Positions 1-8,491 of a stretch of DNA of 64,000 bases are shown in pieces; the first letter of the stretch is position 1; each line of letters opens with the position of its first letter. The position numbers and the translations under genes are program-made. This DNA comes from Virgisporangium ochraceum (GTDB lineage Bacteria > Actinomycetota > Actinomycetes > Mycobacteriales > Micromonosporaceae), in assembly GCF_016863655.1 (NCBI RefSeq), contig NZ_BOPH01000102.1, positions 1 to 64,000 on the forward strand, written 5' to 3'. The notes beneath the pieces are model-generated. The model was not told the DNA's origin and did not search any database. It worked only from the letters and a program-made list of their open reading frames with translations.

Positions 1-1545
1 TGGGTCGGCGGCGGGTACGAACGCCGCTGGAACTCCACCGTCGCCCAGGCCCGGCGCACCGCCGCCCTCGGGGGCACGTTCGTGCTCCTCAACCACGACC
101 TGTGGGGTGCCGACGGCGCGTCGATCAGCCGGTTCCCGGGCGACAACGGCAACTGGACCGACTACGACAACTACCTGACGCGGCTGTTCTCCGACGTCCG
201 GGCGGCCGGGCTGACCGTCGAGTGGGACATCTGGAACGAGCCCAACATCACCCTGTTCTGGAACCGGCCGCAGTCGCAGTACTTCGAGCTGTGGCGGCGT
301 ACCTACCAGCGGATCCGGGCCGAGTTCCCCAACCAGCTCATCGTGGGTCCGAGCTGCGCGTGCGTTCCGTCGACCGGCTACGCGTGGTGGAACCAGTACC
401 TGGACTACGTCAAGGCCAACAACGTCGTGCCGGACATCGTGAGCTGGCACTCGCTGCCGGGTGACCCGGTCGCCAACGTCGCGGCGGCCAACAGCACGCT
501 CGACGCGAGGGGCATCGCGCACCCGCGCCCGTACCAGATCAACGAGTACGGGTCGACGAGTGAGCAGAACCCGGGCGACGGGTCCTGGTACATCGCCCGC
601 CTGGAGCGGGCCGGCGCCGACGGGCTGCGCGCCAACTGGGCCGGCGGCCAGAACCTCCACAACGACCTCGCCAACCTGCTGACCCGCAACCCGGCCGGGC
701 AGTACCTGCCGAAGGGCGAGTGGTGGGTGTACCGGTTCTACGCCTCACAGACCGGCGAGCGGACGGCCGTCACGCCGAGCACCTCCTACGACGCCCACGC
801 CACGAAGACCACCGGCTCCGCCAGGGTTCTCGTGGCCGGCGGCGGGACCACCGGCAACGTCGCGGTCGCCCTTCAGCGGCTGGACACCACCTCCGGGATC
901 GTGCAGAACAACCAGGTCCGGGTCGTCGTGCAGCGCATCCCGTACAACAACGGGGGAGCGGTACAGGGACCGGTGACCGTGCGGAACTCGGTGGTCACCC
1001 TGTCCGGAAACGCCACCACGGTGAACGTGCCGCACACGACCGCCGACGACGCCTACACGATCACCCTGCTCCCCCCGTCGGACGGCGGGTTCCAGTCCGT
1101 CGCGGTCGCCCAGCACTCCCAGCTGTGCCTGGACAACACCAACCTCGGCACCAACGACGGCAACCGGCAGCAGCAGTTGCGCTGTGAGGGCGGCGACCAG
1201 CAGCTGTGGAACTTCCGCCCGGTCGCCGGCGTGGCCGACGCGTACACGGTGGTGAACCAGCAGAGCGGCAAGTGCCTCGACGTCAACGCGGCGTCCACCG
1301 CCGACGGTGCCGCCGTGCAGCAGTGGACGTGCAACGGTCAGCAGAACCAGCAGTTCGTCCTGCGGAGGGTGACGTACTCGGGCAACGACTCCCACGACCA
1401 CCAGCTCGTCGCCCGGCACAGCGGCAAGTGCGTCGACGTGTCCACGGTGTCGACCGCGCAGGGGGCTCCGATCCACCAGTGGACGTGCAACCCGGTCGGC
1501 CAGGGCAGCCCGCTCAACCAGACCTGGCGGCTCCTGGGTCGCTGA
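1..1545 (+). CDS. Clan GH-A glycoside hydrolase with C-terminal ricin-type lectin domain, 5' end outside window
   Basis: Probable secreted polysaccharide-active enzyme. The frame is open from base 1, so the signal peptide and first barrel strands are missing here. The visible part starts inside a TIM barrel. WNEPN (candidate acid/base Glu at 238-240) and INEYG (candidate nucleophile Glu at 544-546) are the paired carboxylates of clan GH-A. A beta-sandwich-like stretch follows at about 790-1070. A ricin B/CBM13 trefoil then spans about 1085-1545, with Q-x-W-like signatures (QLW, QQW, HQW, QTW) and repeated CxD..S sugar-pocket patterns. It recalls GH39-like enzymes, but I cannot fix the family or substrate by eye. 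It converges on a LacI regulator, which fits a carbohydrate-use locus. Confidence 0.8.
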   Translation, partial: WVGGGYERRWNSTVAQARRTAALGGTFVLLNHDLWGADGASISRFPGDNGNWTDYDNYLTRLFSDVRAAGLTVEWDIWNEPNITLFWNRPQSQYFELWRRTYQRIRAEFPNQLIVGPSCACVPSTGYAWWNQYLDYVKANNVVPDIVSWHSLPGDPVANVAAANSTLDARGIAHPRPYQINEYGSTSEQNPGDGSWYIARLERAGADGLRANWAGGQNLHNDLANLLTRNPAGQYLPKGEWWVYRFYASQTGERTAVTPSTSYDAHATKTTGSARVLVAGGGTTGNVAVALQRLDTTSGIVQNNQVRVVVQRIPYNNGGAVQGPVTVRNSVVTLSGNATTVNVPHTTADDAYTITLLPPSDGGFQSVAVAQHSQLCLDNTNLGTNDGNRQQQLRCEGGDQQLWNFRPVAGVADAYTVVNQQSGKCLDVNAASTADGAAVQQWTCNGQQNQQFVLRRVTYSGNDSHDHQLVARHSGKCVDVSTVSTAQGAPIHQWTCNPVGQGSPLNQTWRLLGR

Positions 1546-1578
1546 GCCGCCGTGGACCCCGCGTACGCCGGCGCGGGT

Positions 1579-1608
1579 GTCGGGGCCGGTCGACCGACCG
1601 GCCCCGAC
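1579..1608. terminator. Bidirectional hairpin terminator between convergent genes
   Basis: Perfect 13-bp arms (GTCGGGGCCGGTC and its complement) enclose a GACC loop. It sits between the hydrolase stop at 1545 and the convergent LacI gene's stop at 1633. There is no T tract, as is usual for such actinobacterial hairpins, so termination is inferred from position and stem strength. Confidence 0.65.
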
Positions 1609-1632
1609 GCGGCCCGTTCCGCCGGCGGGGCC

Positions 1633-2652
1633 TCAGCGTGACGACGCGGGTACCGGACCGGTGGTGGCCCGCAGGGACACCGGCGGGGCGTGCAGCACGT
1701 GCCGCGCCGGGGCGGTCGGGGTGGCCAGCCGCTCCAGCAGCAGCTCGACCGCCGCCGCGCCCATGTCGTGCGTCGGCACGTCCGCGGCCGTCATCGGCGG
1801 CCGGAAGTCCTCCGCCCAGTGGCGGGCCGCGACCCCGGTGACGGAGAAGTCGCGCGGCACGACGACGCCGGCGCGCTCCAGGGCGCGCTGGACTCCGGGC
1901 AGGGCCGCCTCGTTCACCGTGACCAGGGCGGTGATCCCCGGGTGCCGCTCCCGCAGCCGCTCCATGCACTCCTCGCCGGCCGGGGCGTTGTCGGCGCAGC
2001 ACACGTCGGTCCCGTGGAGCCCGCGCCGGTCGACGGCTTCGGCGAAGCCCCGCAGCGCCCGGTGTCCCGGGCCGTACCCGGCCGCGACCAGCTCGGCGGA
2101 CCGGTTCATCAGCGCGATCCTCCGGTGCCCGAGGTCGGCGAGATGATCGACGCAGCGGGCCACCAGCTCGGTGTAGGCGACGTCCACCCACCACGTGTCC
2201 TCCGGGTGGCGGGTCCGGCCGATCGTGACGAACGGAACGCCGACCTGCTGGAGCCGGGTGACCCGGTGGTCCTCCATCAGGATCTCCATCAGGATCACGC
2301 CGTCGGCCCGGCGCCCGGTGGCGATCCGCTCGAACGAGCGGTCGTGGTCGCCGCCGGACGGCGAGAGCAGGACGTCGTAGTCGGCCCGCGCCGCCGCCTC
2401 GACCACACTGGCGACGAACCCGAGCTGCATGTCCGTCAGCCGCTGGCTGGCCGGGGGGATGACCAGGCCGATCGTGCGGGTCCGGCCCTCCTTCAACGCC
2501 TGGGCGCTGGCGTTGGGCCGGTACCCGAGCTCGTCGATGACCGACTGGATCCGCCGTCGGGTCTGCTCGGAGACCGGTCGCCGGCCGGAGATCACGTACG
2601 ACACGGTGCTGCGGGACACGCCCGCCCGACGGGCGATCTCTCCGATGTTCAA
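1633..2652 (-). CDS. LacI family transcriptional regulator
   Basis: Sugar-responsive DNA-binding repressor of 339 residues, normal for the family. The N terminus carries the LacI helix-turn-helix (IGEIARRAGVSRSTVSYVIS) and hinge helix (NASAQALKEGRT), followed by the periplasmic-binding-protein-like ligand domain (GLVIP, ADGVILM, GHRRIALM). The start is TTG at 2652, chosen because GGAGGAG lies just upstream and the HTH begins at residue 3. It is divergent from the GH63-like glycosidase at 2884. The gap between them holds two matching palindromic boxes and a promoter, so it most likely controls that gene and possibly itself. The inducer is unknown, probably a sugar released by the neighbouring hydrolases. 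Confidence 0.93.
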   Translation of the reverse strand: MNIGEIARRAGVSRSTVSYVISGRRPVSEQTRRRIQSVIDELGYRPNASAQALKEGRTRTIGLVIPPASQRLTDMQLGFVASVVEAAARADYDVLLSPSGGDHDRSFERIATGRRADGVILMEILMEDHRVTRLQQVGVPFVTIGRTRHPEDTWWVDVAYTELVARCVDHLADLGHRRIALMNRSAELVAAGYGPGHRALRGFAEAVDRRGLHGTDVCCADNAPAGEECMERLRERHPGITALVTVNEAALPGVQRALERAGVVVPRDFSVTGVAARHWAEDFRPPMTAADVPTHDMGAAAVELLLERLATPTAPARHVLHAPPVSLRATTGPVPASSR

Positions 2653-2720
2653 CCGAGCTCCTCCGTCGTCCGGGCCGCGCGGCGGTCGTGGCGACGGTAC
2701 CGCAGATGGTCGACATCGGC

Positions 2721-2734
2721 GTCGAACCGATTCG
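2721..2734. promoter_or_regulatory. Upstream LacI-type operator candidate
   Basis: GTCGAACCGATTCG is an imperfect palindrome on a CG centre, as LacI-family boxes are. It matches the site at 2811-2824 at all but one base. The two lie 90 bp apart, compatible with looping by a tetrameric or paired-dimer repressor (inference). Confidence 0.6.
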
Positions 2735-2776
2735 TCGTCCAGGTGCCGGTCGTCGACCGTACGGCCGGCGCGGCGC

Positions 2777-2805
2777 TTGACCGGGTGGGCCAACCGCTCT
2801 ACGGT
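2777..2805 (+). promoter_or_regulatory. Sigma70-like promoter of the glycosidase gene
   Basis: -35 TTGACC (2777-2782), 17-nt spacer, -10 TACGGT (2800-2805). The predicted start falls at about 2812, directly in the perfect operator at 2811-2824, so bound repressor would block initiation. Confidence 0.6.
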
Positions 2806-2810
2806 TCGGT

Positions 2811-2824
2811 GTCGAATCGATTCG
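2811..2824. promoter_or_regulatory. Downstream LacI-type operator at the transcription start
   Basis: GTCGAATCGATTCG contains the perfect 12-bp palindrome CGAATCGATTCG (2813-2824). It lies just after the -10 element of the glycosidase promoter and repeats the box at 2721-2734. Confidence 0.68.
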
Positions 2825-2883
2825 CGACCGCCGGGCGGTGGCCGGCGCACGCCTCCAGTGCCCCGGAAAGTGAGAGCCACAGG

Positions 2884-4608
2884 ATGACCGCGCCCTCCCG
2901 CCTGACGTTCTCCGTGCAGGACATCCCGTTCAGCCGGGCGGGCTCGTGGTTCGGGATCTCCCCGGTCGTGGCCGAGAAGACATACGCGGACGACCTGCAC
3001 CTGGTGTCGCACCAGACGGGTCTGCACCCGGTCCTGCGCCTGGTGCCGCGGGACGGCGCCGGCACCGCCGCGACCACGGTGACCGCCACGCCGGCGGCGC
3101 TCTCGTGGACCGGCGCCGACGGGTGCGCCGAGGTGGCGTACGAGACGACCGACACCGTCCGGCTGCGCGGGCGCGGCCTCGGCATGGCCGTCTCGGCGGC
3201 CGCGTCGACGCTGACCCCCTTCGACGGCACGTACCTGTACCGCGACCCGGTCGACGGCGCCTACGTGTTCACCCACTACGGCACCGGCCGCCGCTACCGC
3301 GTGACGGTCCTGTCCGGCGAGGTCGACGCCACCGGCCTCGAGGCGCTGGGCACCGCCGAACGGGTGGTCGTCGTCGCCGGCACCCGACCGTGGGAGCTGG
3401 CCGTCGAGGAGTACGACGGTGCCCGCCCGCCCTACCGCGCCGACCTCCCGTTCGACCGGGTCGTCCAGGCCGTCGCCGACGAGTTCGACGCGTTCGTCGA
3501 CGCTGTCGCACCCTGGCGGACGGCCGGCACCAGCGCGGCCGGGCTCGCCGCGTACGTGCTGTGGTCGGCCACCGTCGCGCCGGCCGGCTTCCTGCGCCGG
3601 CCGGCCGTGCTGATGTCGAAGCACTGGATGGACAAGGTGTGGAGCTGGGACCACTGCTTCAACGCGCTGGCCCTCGCCGACGGCCGGCCCGACCTGGCGT
3701 GGCACCAGTTCCGGCTCGTCTTCGACCACCAGGACCCGGCCGGCGCGGTCCCGGACTCCATCACCCACTCGGAGGTGCTCTACAACTTCGTCAAGCCGCC
3801 CGTTCACGGCTGGGCACTGCGCCGGCTGCGCCGGCAGCTGCCCGCCGTCGACACCGACGAGCTGCGGACGACCTACACCTCCCTGGCCCGGTGGACCGGG
3901 TTCTGGCTGTCCCACCGTCGGGCCCCCGGCGAGGTCCTGCCGCACTACACCCACGGCAACGACAGCGGCTGGGACAACGCGACGACGTTCGACGCGCACC
4001 GCGTCGTGCAGTCCGCCGACCTCGCCGCGTTCCTCGTCCTCCAGCTGCGCGAACTGGCCGACCTCGCCACGGCACTGGGCCTCGCCGACGAGGCGTCGCA
4101 CTGGACGGTGACGGCCGACCGGGTACGGGCGGCGATGCTGGAGACGCTGTGGACCGGTGACCGCTTCGCCGCCCGCCGACCGGGCACCACGACGACCTGG
4201 ACGGGGGAGAGCCTCCTGGACTGCATGGCGATCGCGCTCGGCGACGAGCTGCCGCCGGCGGTCAGCGACGCGCTGGCCGCACGGATCCGGACCCACCTCA
4301 CCGCCTTCGGCCCGGCGACCCAGCACCCCGACTCCCCGCGGTACGAGCCTGACGGCTACTGGCGCGGGCCCATCTGGGCCCCGTCGACCCTCCTCGTCGA
4401 GGACGGCCTGCGCCGGGCCGGTCACGTCCGGCTCGCCGACGACATCAGCGACCGTTTCCGGGCCTTGTGCGAACGGTCCGGGTTCGCCGAGAACTTCGAC
4501 GCCCTCACCGGTGCCGGCCTCCGCGACCGGGCGTACACGTGGACCGCGAGCGTCTACCTGGTCCTGGCCGCCGATCACGTCCGGCGCTCGGCTACCGACG
4601 TCCCCTGA
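2884..4608 (+). CDS. GH63/amylo-glucosidase-like (alpha/alpha)6-barrel glycosidase
   Basis: Probable intracellular exo-glycosidase of 574 residues; no signal peptide is visible. The N-terminal half is a beta-rich domain. The C-terminal half has the (alpha/alpha)6-barrel hallmarks of MGH1/GH63/trehalase-like enzymes: KVWSWDHCFNALALA (around residues 256-270), HGNDSGWDNATTFD, and YWRGPIWAPSTLLVEDGLRR with the late ENFDALTGAG segment that carries the second carboxylate in relatives. The start is ATG 2884, after GTGAGAGCCACAGG. It is controlled by the divergent LacI through the operators at 2721 and 2811. The substrate is not evident; a short alpha-glucoside or mannosyl-sugar fits the family. The 3' end overlaps the convergent DUF998 gene by 17 nt. 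Confidence 0.82.
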   Translation: MTAPSRLTFSVQDIPFSRAGSWFGISPVVAEKTYADDLHLVSHQTGLHPVLRLVPRDGAGTAATTVTATPAALSWTGADGCAEVAYETTDTVRLRGRGLGMAVSAAASTLTPFDGTYLYRDPVDGAYVFTHYGTGRRYRVTVLSGEVDATGLEALGTAERVVVVAGTRPWELAVEEYDGARPPYRADLPFDRVVQAVADEFDAFVDAVAPWRTAGTSAAGLAAYVLWSATVAPAGFLRRPAVLMSKHWMDKVWSWDHCFNALALADGRPDLAWHQFRLVFDHQDPAGAVPDSITHSEVLYNFVKPPVHGWALRRLRRQLPAVDTDELRTTYTSLARWTGFWLSHRRAPGEVLPHYTHGNDSGWDNATTFDAHRVVQSADLAAFLVLQLRELADLATALGLADEASHWTVTADRVRAAMLETLWTGDRFAARRPGTTTTWTGESLLDCMAIALGDELPPAVSDALAARIRTHLTAFGPATQHPDSPRYEPDGYWRGPIWAPSTLLVEDGLRRAGHVRLADDISDRFRALCERSGFAENFDALTGAGLRDRAYTWTASVYLVLAADHVRRSATDVP

Positions 4609-5266
4609 CGATGGACCAGCCGGCGCAGGCGCAGCCGATCAGGACGGGATAGACCGCGCAGCGCTCGACCAGGCCGATCAGGCCGGCCGACGTGCCGGCG
4701 ACGGACAGGAAGCCGACCAGCGACACGAGGCCGAAGACGCCGAGCACCACCATGGCCCGGCCGGTGGTCGCGGCGATCGCGGCCTGCCGGTGTGCGCGCC
4801 CGAGAACGACGACCAGCACGTTGCCGCCGACGATGGACGCCAGGGCGCCGATGGAGTGCAGGTCGACGGCGCCGCTGTCGGGCGTCTCGCCGGACCCGGG
4901 GTGCAGCGCCAGCAGGACCCCGCCGACGGCCACCACGAACCCCAGCGCGCGCACGGCCCAGCCGCGCGGGCCGCGCAGGTTGGCGAGCAGCGCGGTGCCG
5001 GCGAACAGGGTGATCCCGAACAGGAGGAACCCGGTGTTCATGACCCAGGCCAGCGGCGAGTACATGACCTGCCCGAACCCCTCCGTGGGCCCGTGTACCC
5101 CGAGGTTGCTGATGTAGTGGTACGTGTAGCTGTAGGGCGGATCCGTCCAGGCCGCCGCGGCGATGAACTCGGCGACGACGAAGACCAGCCCGCCGAGGAT
5201 GAGCGCGATGCCGGCCGTGGCGCGTTGCCCGCGCCGGGAGTCCACCTGGACGAGCGTCTCGGTCAT
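4592..5266 (-). CDS. DUF998 family integral membrane protein
   Basis: 224-residue membrane protein with about six hydrophobic helices (for example GIALILGGLVFVVAEFIAAA and ALGFVVAVGGVLLAL). It carries the DUF998 signatures YHYISNLG near residue 50 and LHSIGALASIVGGN in the second half. Members occur in many actinobacteria; the biochemical role is unknown. The ATG at 5266 follows a short leader. It is transcribed divergently from the TetR gene at 5382 from a promoter that interlocks with the TetR promoter, so it is probably the regulated target of that repressor. Confidence 0.85.
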   Translation of the reverse strand: MTETLVQVDSRRGQRATAGIALILGGLVFVVAEFIAAAAWTDPPYSYTYHYISNLGVHGPTEGFGQVMYSPLAWVMNTGFLLFGITLFAGTALLANLRGPRGWAVRALGFVVAVGGVLLALHPGSGETPDSGAVDLHSIGALASIVGGNVLVVVLGRAHRQAAIAATTGRAMVVLGVFGLVSLVGFLSVAGTSAGLIGLVERCAVYPVLIGCACAGWSIVRGRR

Positions 5267-5296
5267 GGGTCCTTCTCTCCCGGCGTCGCCGCCGTG

Positions 5297-5347
5297 TTGA
5301 CAACTGGTGTCGCATCAATACTGTACCGACACCAGTTTTAGAGTCAA
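5297..5347. promoter_or_regulatory. Face-to-face overlapping promoters with TetR-type inverted repeat
   Basis: Plus strand: TTGACA (5297-5302), 16 nt, TACTGT (5319-5324), reading to the TetR gene. Minus strand: TTGACT (5347-5342), 16 nt, TACAGT (5325-5320), reading to the DUF998 gene. The two -10 boxes occupy the same bases. An 11-bp perfect inverted repeat, AACTGGTGTCG at 5302-5312 and its complement at 5327-5337, fills both spacers and is the obvious repressor site. Confidence 0.7.
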
Positions 5348-5381
5348 TACATGTAGAGAGCCGGTCCAGTAGGCTGTGCTC

Positions 5382-5972
5382 ATGGGTGAGGCGCAGGTGA
5401 CCGGACGGCGGGAGCGCAAGAAGGCGGCGACCCGGGCGGCGATCGTGCGGGCCGCCCACGAGCTGTTCCTCGAGCGGGGGTTCGACGCGGTGAGCGTCCG
5501 CGAGATCGCCGACCGCGCCGACGTGTCGCCGACCACCGTCTTCACGCACTTCCCGCACAAGGAGGCGCTCGCGTTCGGCGACGAGGACGTGCGGCACGAG
5601 CGGCTCGTCGCGGCGGTGACCGACCGGCCGCCGGGCACCTCGATCTCGGCCGCGCTGAAGGCGCACTACCTCGCGGAGCTCGCCGCGCTCGGGTCCGAGC
5701 CCGAACGGTCGCTCCTCGCCCTGATGGAACAGACACCTGCCCTCGCCGAGTACGCCGAACGCATGTGGTTCCGCCACGAGGATGCCCTGATCTCGGCGAT
5801 CACCGCGGAGTTCGGGCTCACCGGGCCGAGCGACGAGATCCGCTTCTACGTCCGCTTCGCCCTGCAGATCCAGCTCGGCGCGGCCCGCAGCGCCGACCCG
5901 GAGCCGACGATCGACGCCGGGTTCCGGCTCCTCGACGACGGCTGGCTGCGCTACCAGCGCCGGTTCGGCTAG
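5382..5972 (+). CDS. TetR family transcriptional regulator
   Basis: 196-residue repressor. The TetR_N helix-turn-helix lies at about residues 12-58 (REIADRADVSPTTVFTHFPH), followed by an all-helical ligand/dimer domain. ATG 5382 is chosen over an in-frame GTG two codons upstream because most relatives start close to the first basic helix. It is divergent from the DUF998 membrane gene; the shared promoter region contains an inverted repeat, implying autorepression and control of the neighbour. The stop codon shares a CTAG palindrome with the stop of the convergent pseudogene at 5969. The ligand is unknown. Confidence 0.93.
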   Translation: MGEAQVTGRRERKKAATRAAIVRAAHELFLERGFDAVSVREIADRADVSPTTVFTHFPHKEALAFGDEDVRHERLVAAVTDRPPGTSISAALKAHYLAELAALGSEPERSLLALMEQTPALAEYAERMWFRHEDALISAITAEFGLTGPSDEIRFYVRFALQIQLGAARSADPEPTIDAGFRLLDDGWLRYQRRFG

Positions 5973-6855
5973 GCCTTGTCCCGCCCGTCGGCCGGGACGC
6001 GGTCCCTCAGCTGGCGGCGTGAGGTGATCCCGAGCTTGCGGAAGATGTTGCGCAGGTGCGCGTCGACGGTGCGCGGACTGATGAACAGGCGGGTGGCGAC
6101 CTCGGCGGAGGTCGCACCGGTGGCGACGAGCCGGGCGATCGACAGCTCCTGCATGGTCAGCCGGTCGAAGGCCCGCACGGCGTGGACGTGGACCTGTTCG
6201 CCCGCCGCGCGCAGTTCGGTGGCGGCGCGCTCCGCGAAGGCCTCCAGCCCGGCGTCGGCCAACAGGTCGTGGGCGGTGCGCAGGTGCCGTCGGCAGTCGC
6301 GCTCGGCCCGGTGCGTTCGGCCAGGTGCGTGAGTACCCGCCCGGCCGTGCGCCGGTCGCGGCAGCGCACCGCGGCCTCGACGAGCTCGGGCAGCGCCATC
6401 CCGGACAGGAACAGGTCGTCGAGGTCGACCGCGGCACGGGCCGCGGCCAGCGCCGCCGGTAGTCGGCGACGCTGTTGTGGAACACGGCCGCCGCCCAGTG
6501 GACGTTGGTGACCAGCTGTCCCGCGCCGCGGGCCGTGGCTACGGCGGTGGCGGTGGCGAACAGGCCGACCGCCTCGTCGCGCCGCCCCCGGACCGCGGCC
6601 AGGTGCAGCCGCGGGTACAGCATCGGCGGCCACCCCACCGCGTCGGCGATGGCCACCTCCTCGGCGATCGCGGCCATCGCGCGCGGGACGTCACCGACGA
6701 CCGCCGCGTGCGAGGCGGACTGCGCGAGACCGAGGCGCAGCAGCATCGGCGATCCCGACTCGCGGCCGGCCGTCAGCAGCCAGCCGACGATCGCGGCGTG
6801 GGCGTGGATGTCCCACAGCTCCGAGGCGATCATCACCGCGAGGGCCGGCCGATGT

Positions 6856-6868
6856 GTCCACAGTGGAC
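6856..6868. repeat. Dispersed 13-bp palindrome, copy 1
   Basis: GTCCACAGTGGAC, identical (on the other strand) to the copies at 7200 and 22441. It lies within the decayed LAL gene. Confidence 0.6.
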
Positions 6869-7199
6869 TTCCGGTGCCGTCCAGGGCCCGGCGCAGCAGC
6901 GGGGCCGCGGCGCGGTGCCCGTCGGTGGTGAGCGCCGCCAGCGCGTCCAGCACGTCGTGGTCACGGTCCTGTGTGGACGGTGTGAGCTCCGCCGAGCGCG
7001 CGGCGTCGAGCACCCGGTCCATCACCCCGGTCGACCGGCCGACGGCGAGGCTCATCTCCAACGCGTCGAGCAGGCACTCCCGCGACGCGCGCGGATCGGT
7101 CGCCGCCAGCCGCCGCGCGGCCCGCAGCATGTGCGCCGGACCGTCGCCGTCGTGGTGGCGCACGAACGCGATCCGGCCCCGGAGCTGGTCGACGCGGGG

Positions 7200-7212
7200 G
7201 TCCACTGTGGAC
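7200..7212. repeat. Dispersed 13-bp palindrome, copy 2
   Basis: GTCCACTGTGGAC, flanked by GG and CC that extend the palindrome to 17 bp. It is within the decayed LAL gene. Confidence 0.6.
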
Positions 7213-8334
7213 CCGCCGACCGTCGTCAGCAGCGCCTCGGCCTCGTCGGTGTGCCCGGACTCGATGTGGGCGCCGACGGCGGCCAGGGTGCGCCGGGCAC
7301 GCTGACGCGGGTCCCTGGTCAGCGCCGCCGCGCGTTCGACGAACGCCGCCGCGGCGACCACGCCAGCGCGGGCCCGGGCGCGGGACGCCATCCGCTCCAG
7401 CTCGTCGGCGAGGGCGTCGTCGGGTGCGGTGGCGGCCTGCGCGCGGTGCCAGGCCCGCCGGTCGGGATCGGCGACGGGATCGGTGACCTCGGCCAGCGCG
7501 CGGTGGGCCCGTCGGCGCTCCTCCCCGGACGCGGCGCGGTAGACGGCCGACCGGGCGAGCGGGTGGCAGAAGCGGATGCGGGTGCCGGTCGTGACGAGCC
7601 CGGCGGTCTCCGCGGTCTCCACAGCGTCGACGGGGACGCCCAGCGTCCGCGCTGCCGGCCACAGCAGCCCGGGATCGCCGGTGGGATCGGCGCTCGCGAT
7701 CGTGAGCAGCAGGCGGGTACCGGGCGCGAGCGTCGACAGCCGGTCCCGGTACTCGCGCTCGATGCGGCCCGGCACCGACCCGGTGGCCGGTGCGGCGAAC
7801 CCGCCGGCCGCGGGCAGTTCCCGCAGTGCCAACGGGTTGCCGCGCGCCTCGGCGACGAGCCGGTCCCGCACCTGCCCGTCGAGGGTCGCCCGGCCGCGCG
7901 CGGTGAGCAGGGCGCTCGCCGTCGAGCTGCCCGAACGCGACCCGCAGCGCGGTGCGGTACCCGTCGGGGATCCCGTCGAGGTGGTGCAGCACCGGCGCGC
8001 AGAGGTGGTGCAGCGCGGCGAACGGCGCCCGGGTCTCGAACTGCGACCCGGAGGCGTCGACCACCGCGAACCCGTGTGCGCTGCGCGGGCGTGGGCGAGC
8101 AGCGAGCTCTTGCCGATGCCCGCCTCCCCGCGCAGGACCAGGATGCCACCACGCCCGGCGGCCAGCAGGTCCGAGATCCGTCCGATCTCGGCCCGCCGAC
8201 CGATGAGGTCCCCGGACGTGGCAGCGACGGTCCGCATACCGCCGAAGGGTACGCGGAGCCGGGCGTCACCCGGCCGTGGCCGGGCGCTAGATGATCGGGA
8301 GCTCCGCCATACCGATACGTCGATGATCGTGAGC

Positions 8335-8389
8335 GGGTGGGAGGCTATGAACATCAACAAGCGTTTGTGATGTTCGTAGCCTCCCACCC
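8335..8389. repeat. Long near-perfect hairpin of unknown function
   Basis: 22-bp arms (8335-8356 and 8368-8389, differing at one base) enclose an 11-nt loop. The left arm starts GGGTGGGAGGC. The arms and the flank to 8491 are clearly less G+C-rich than the surroundings. There is no coding frame I believe in between 8238 and 8491. It could be a mobile-element remnant, a small RNA or a processing site; I cannot tell which. Confidence 0.6.
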
Positions 8390-8414
8390 ATCGGCATCGG
8401 TTGATGGCCGATGG
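8388..8414. repeat. Second, smaller hairpin adjoining the long one
   Basis: Arms CCATCGGC (8388-8395) and GCCGATGG (8407-8414) with an 11-nt loop. It overlaps the right arm of the preceding hairpin by two bases, so the two stems could compete. Confidence 0.5.
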
Positions 8415-8491
8415 TCCCGTGCGGGTCGCGGAACAGCCATCAAACAGGCAAAACGCCCAGTCATCCCGTGCCAGGCCTTGGAATCAATCAT

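Larger units (their letters stand above)
5969..8237 (-). pseudogene. Decayed LuxR-family LAL (ATP-binding) regulator with internal deletion and frame changes
   Basis: Remnant of a large STAND-type activator. From ATG 8237 it reads LIGRRAEIGRISDLL and Walker A GEAGIGKSS. The frame then changes near 8075 (resuming GFAVVDASGSQFETRAPFAA), again near 7917 (resuming SALLTARGRATLDGQV), near 6460 (resuming ALAAARAAVDLDDLFLSG) and near 6315 (resuming CRRHLRTAHDLLADAG). It ends in a clean LuxR helix-turn-helix (SAEVATRLFISPRTVDAHLR). Around 7917 about 75 residues are missing compared with the intact LAL at 31163, including Walker B. The single-base changes could be sequencing errors, but the deletion is harder to dismiss. 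Confidence 0.8.

Noticed and set aside
1690-4578. Long open frames covering both strands of the LacI/glycosidase region
   Set aside because: They are extensions of the real genes through the divergent promoter region. The operators, promoter and ribosome sites place the true starts at 2652 (-) and 2884 (+).
6477-8294. 605-codon plus-strand frame opposite the LAL remnant
   Set aside because: Composition is Arg/Gly/Val-rich without domains; the opposite strand carries clear LAL homology.
4575-8387. A 1270-codon open frame on the minus strand
   Set aside because: Only its part from 8237 down to about 6460 encodes LAL homology. The remainder runs antisense through the TetR gene and into the DUF998 region, with Arg/Pro-rich nonsense typical of high-GC shadow frames.
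8335-8389. Simple transcription terminator
   Set aside because: It lies upstream of the LAL start and about 100 bp past the small membrane gene's stop. The 22-bp stem with low G+C and no T tract is unlike the other terminators in the window.
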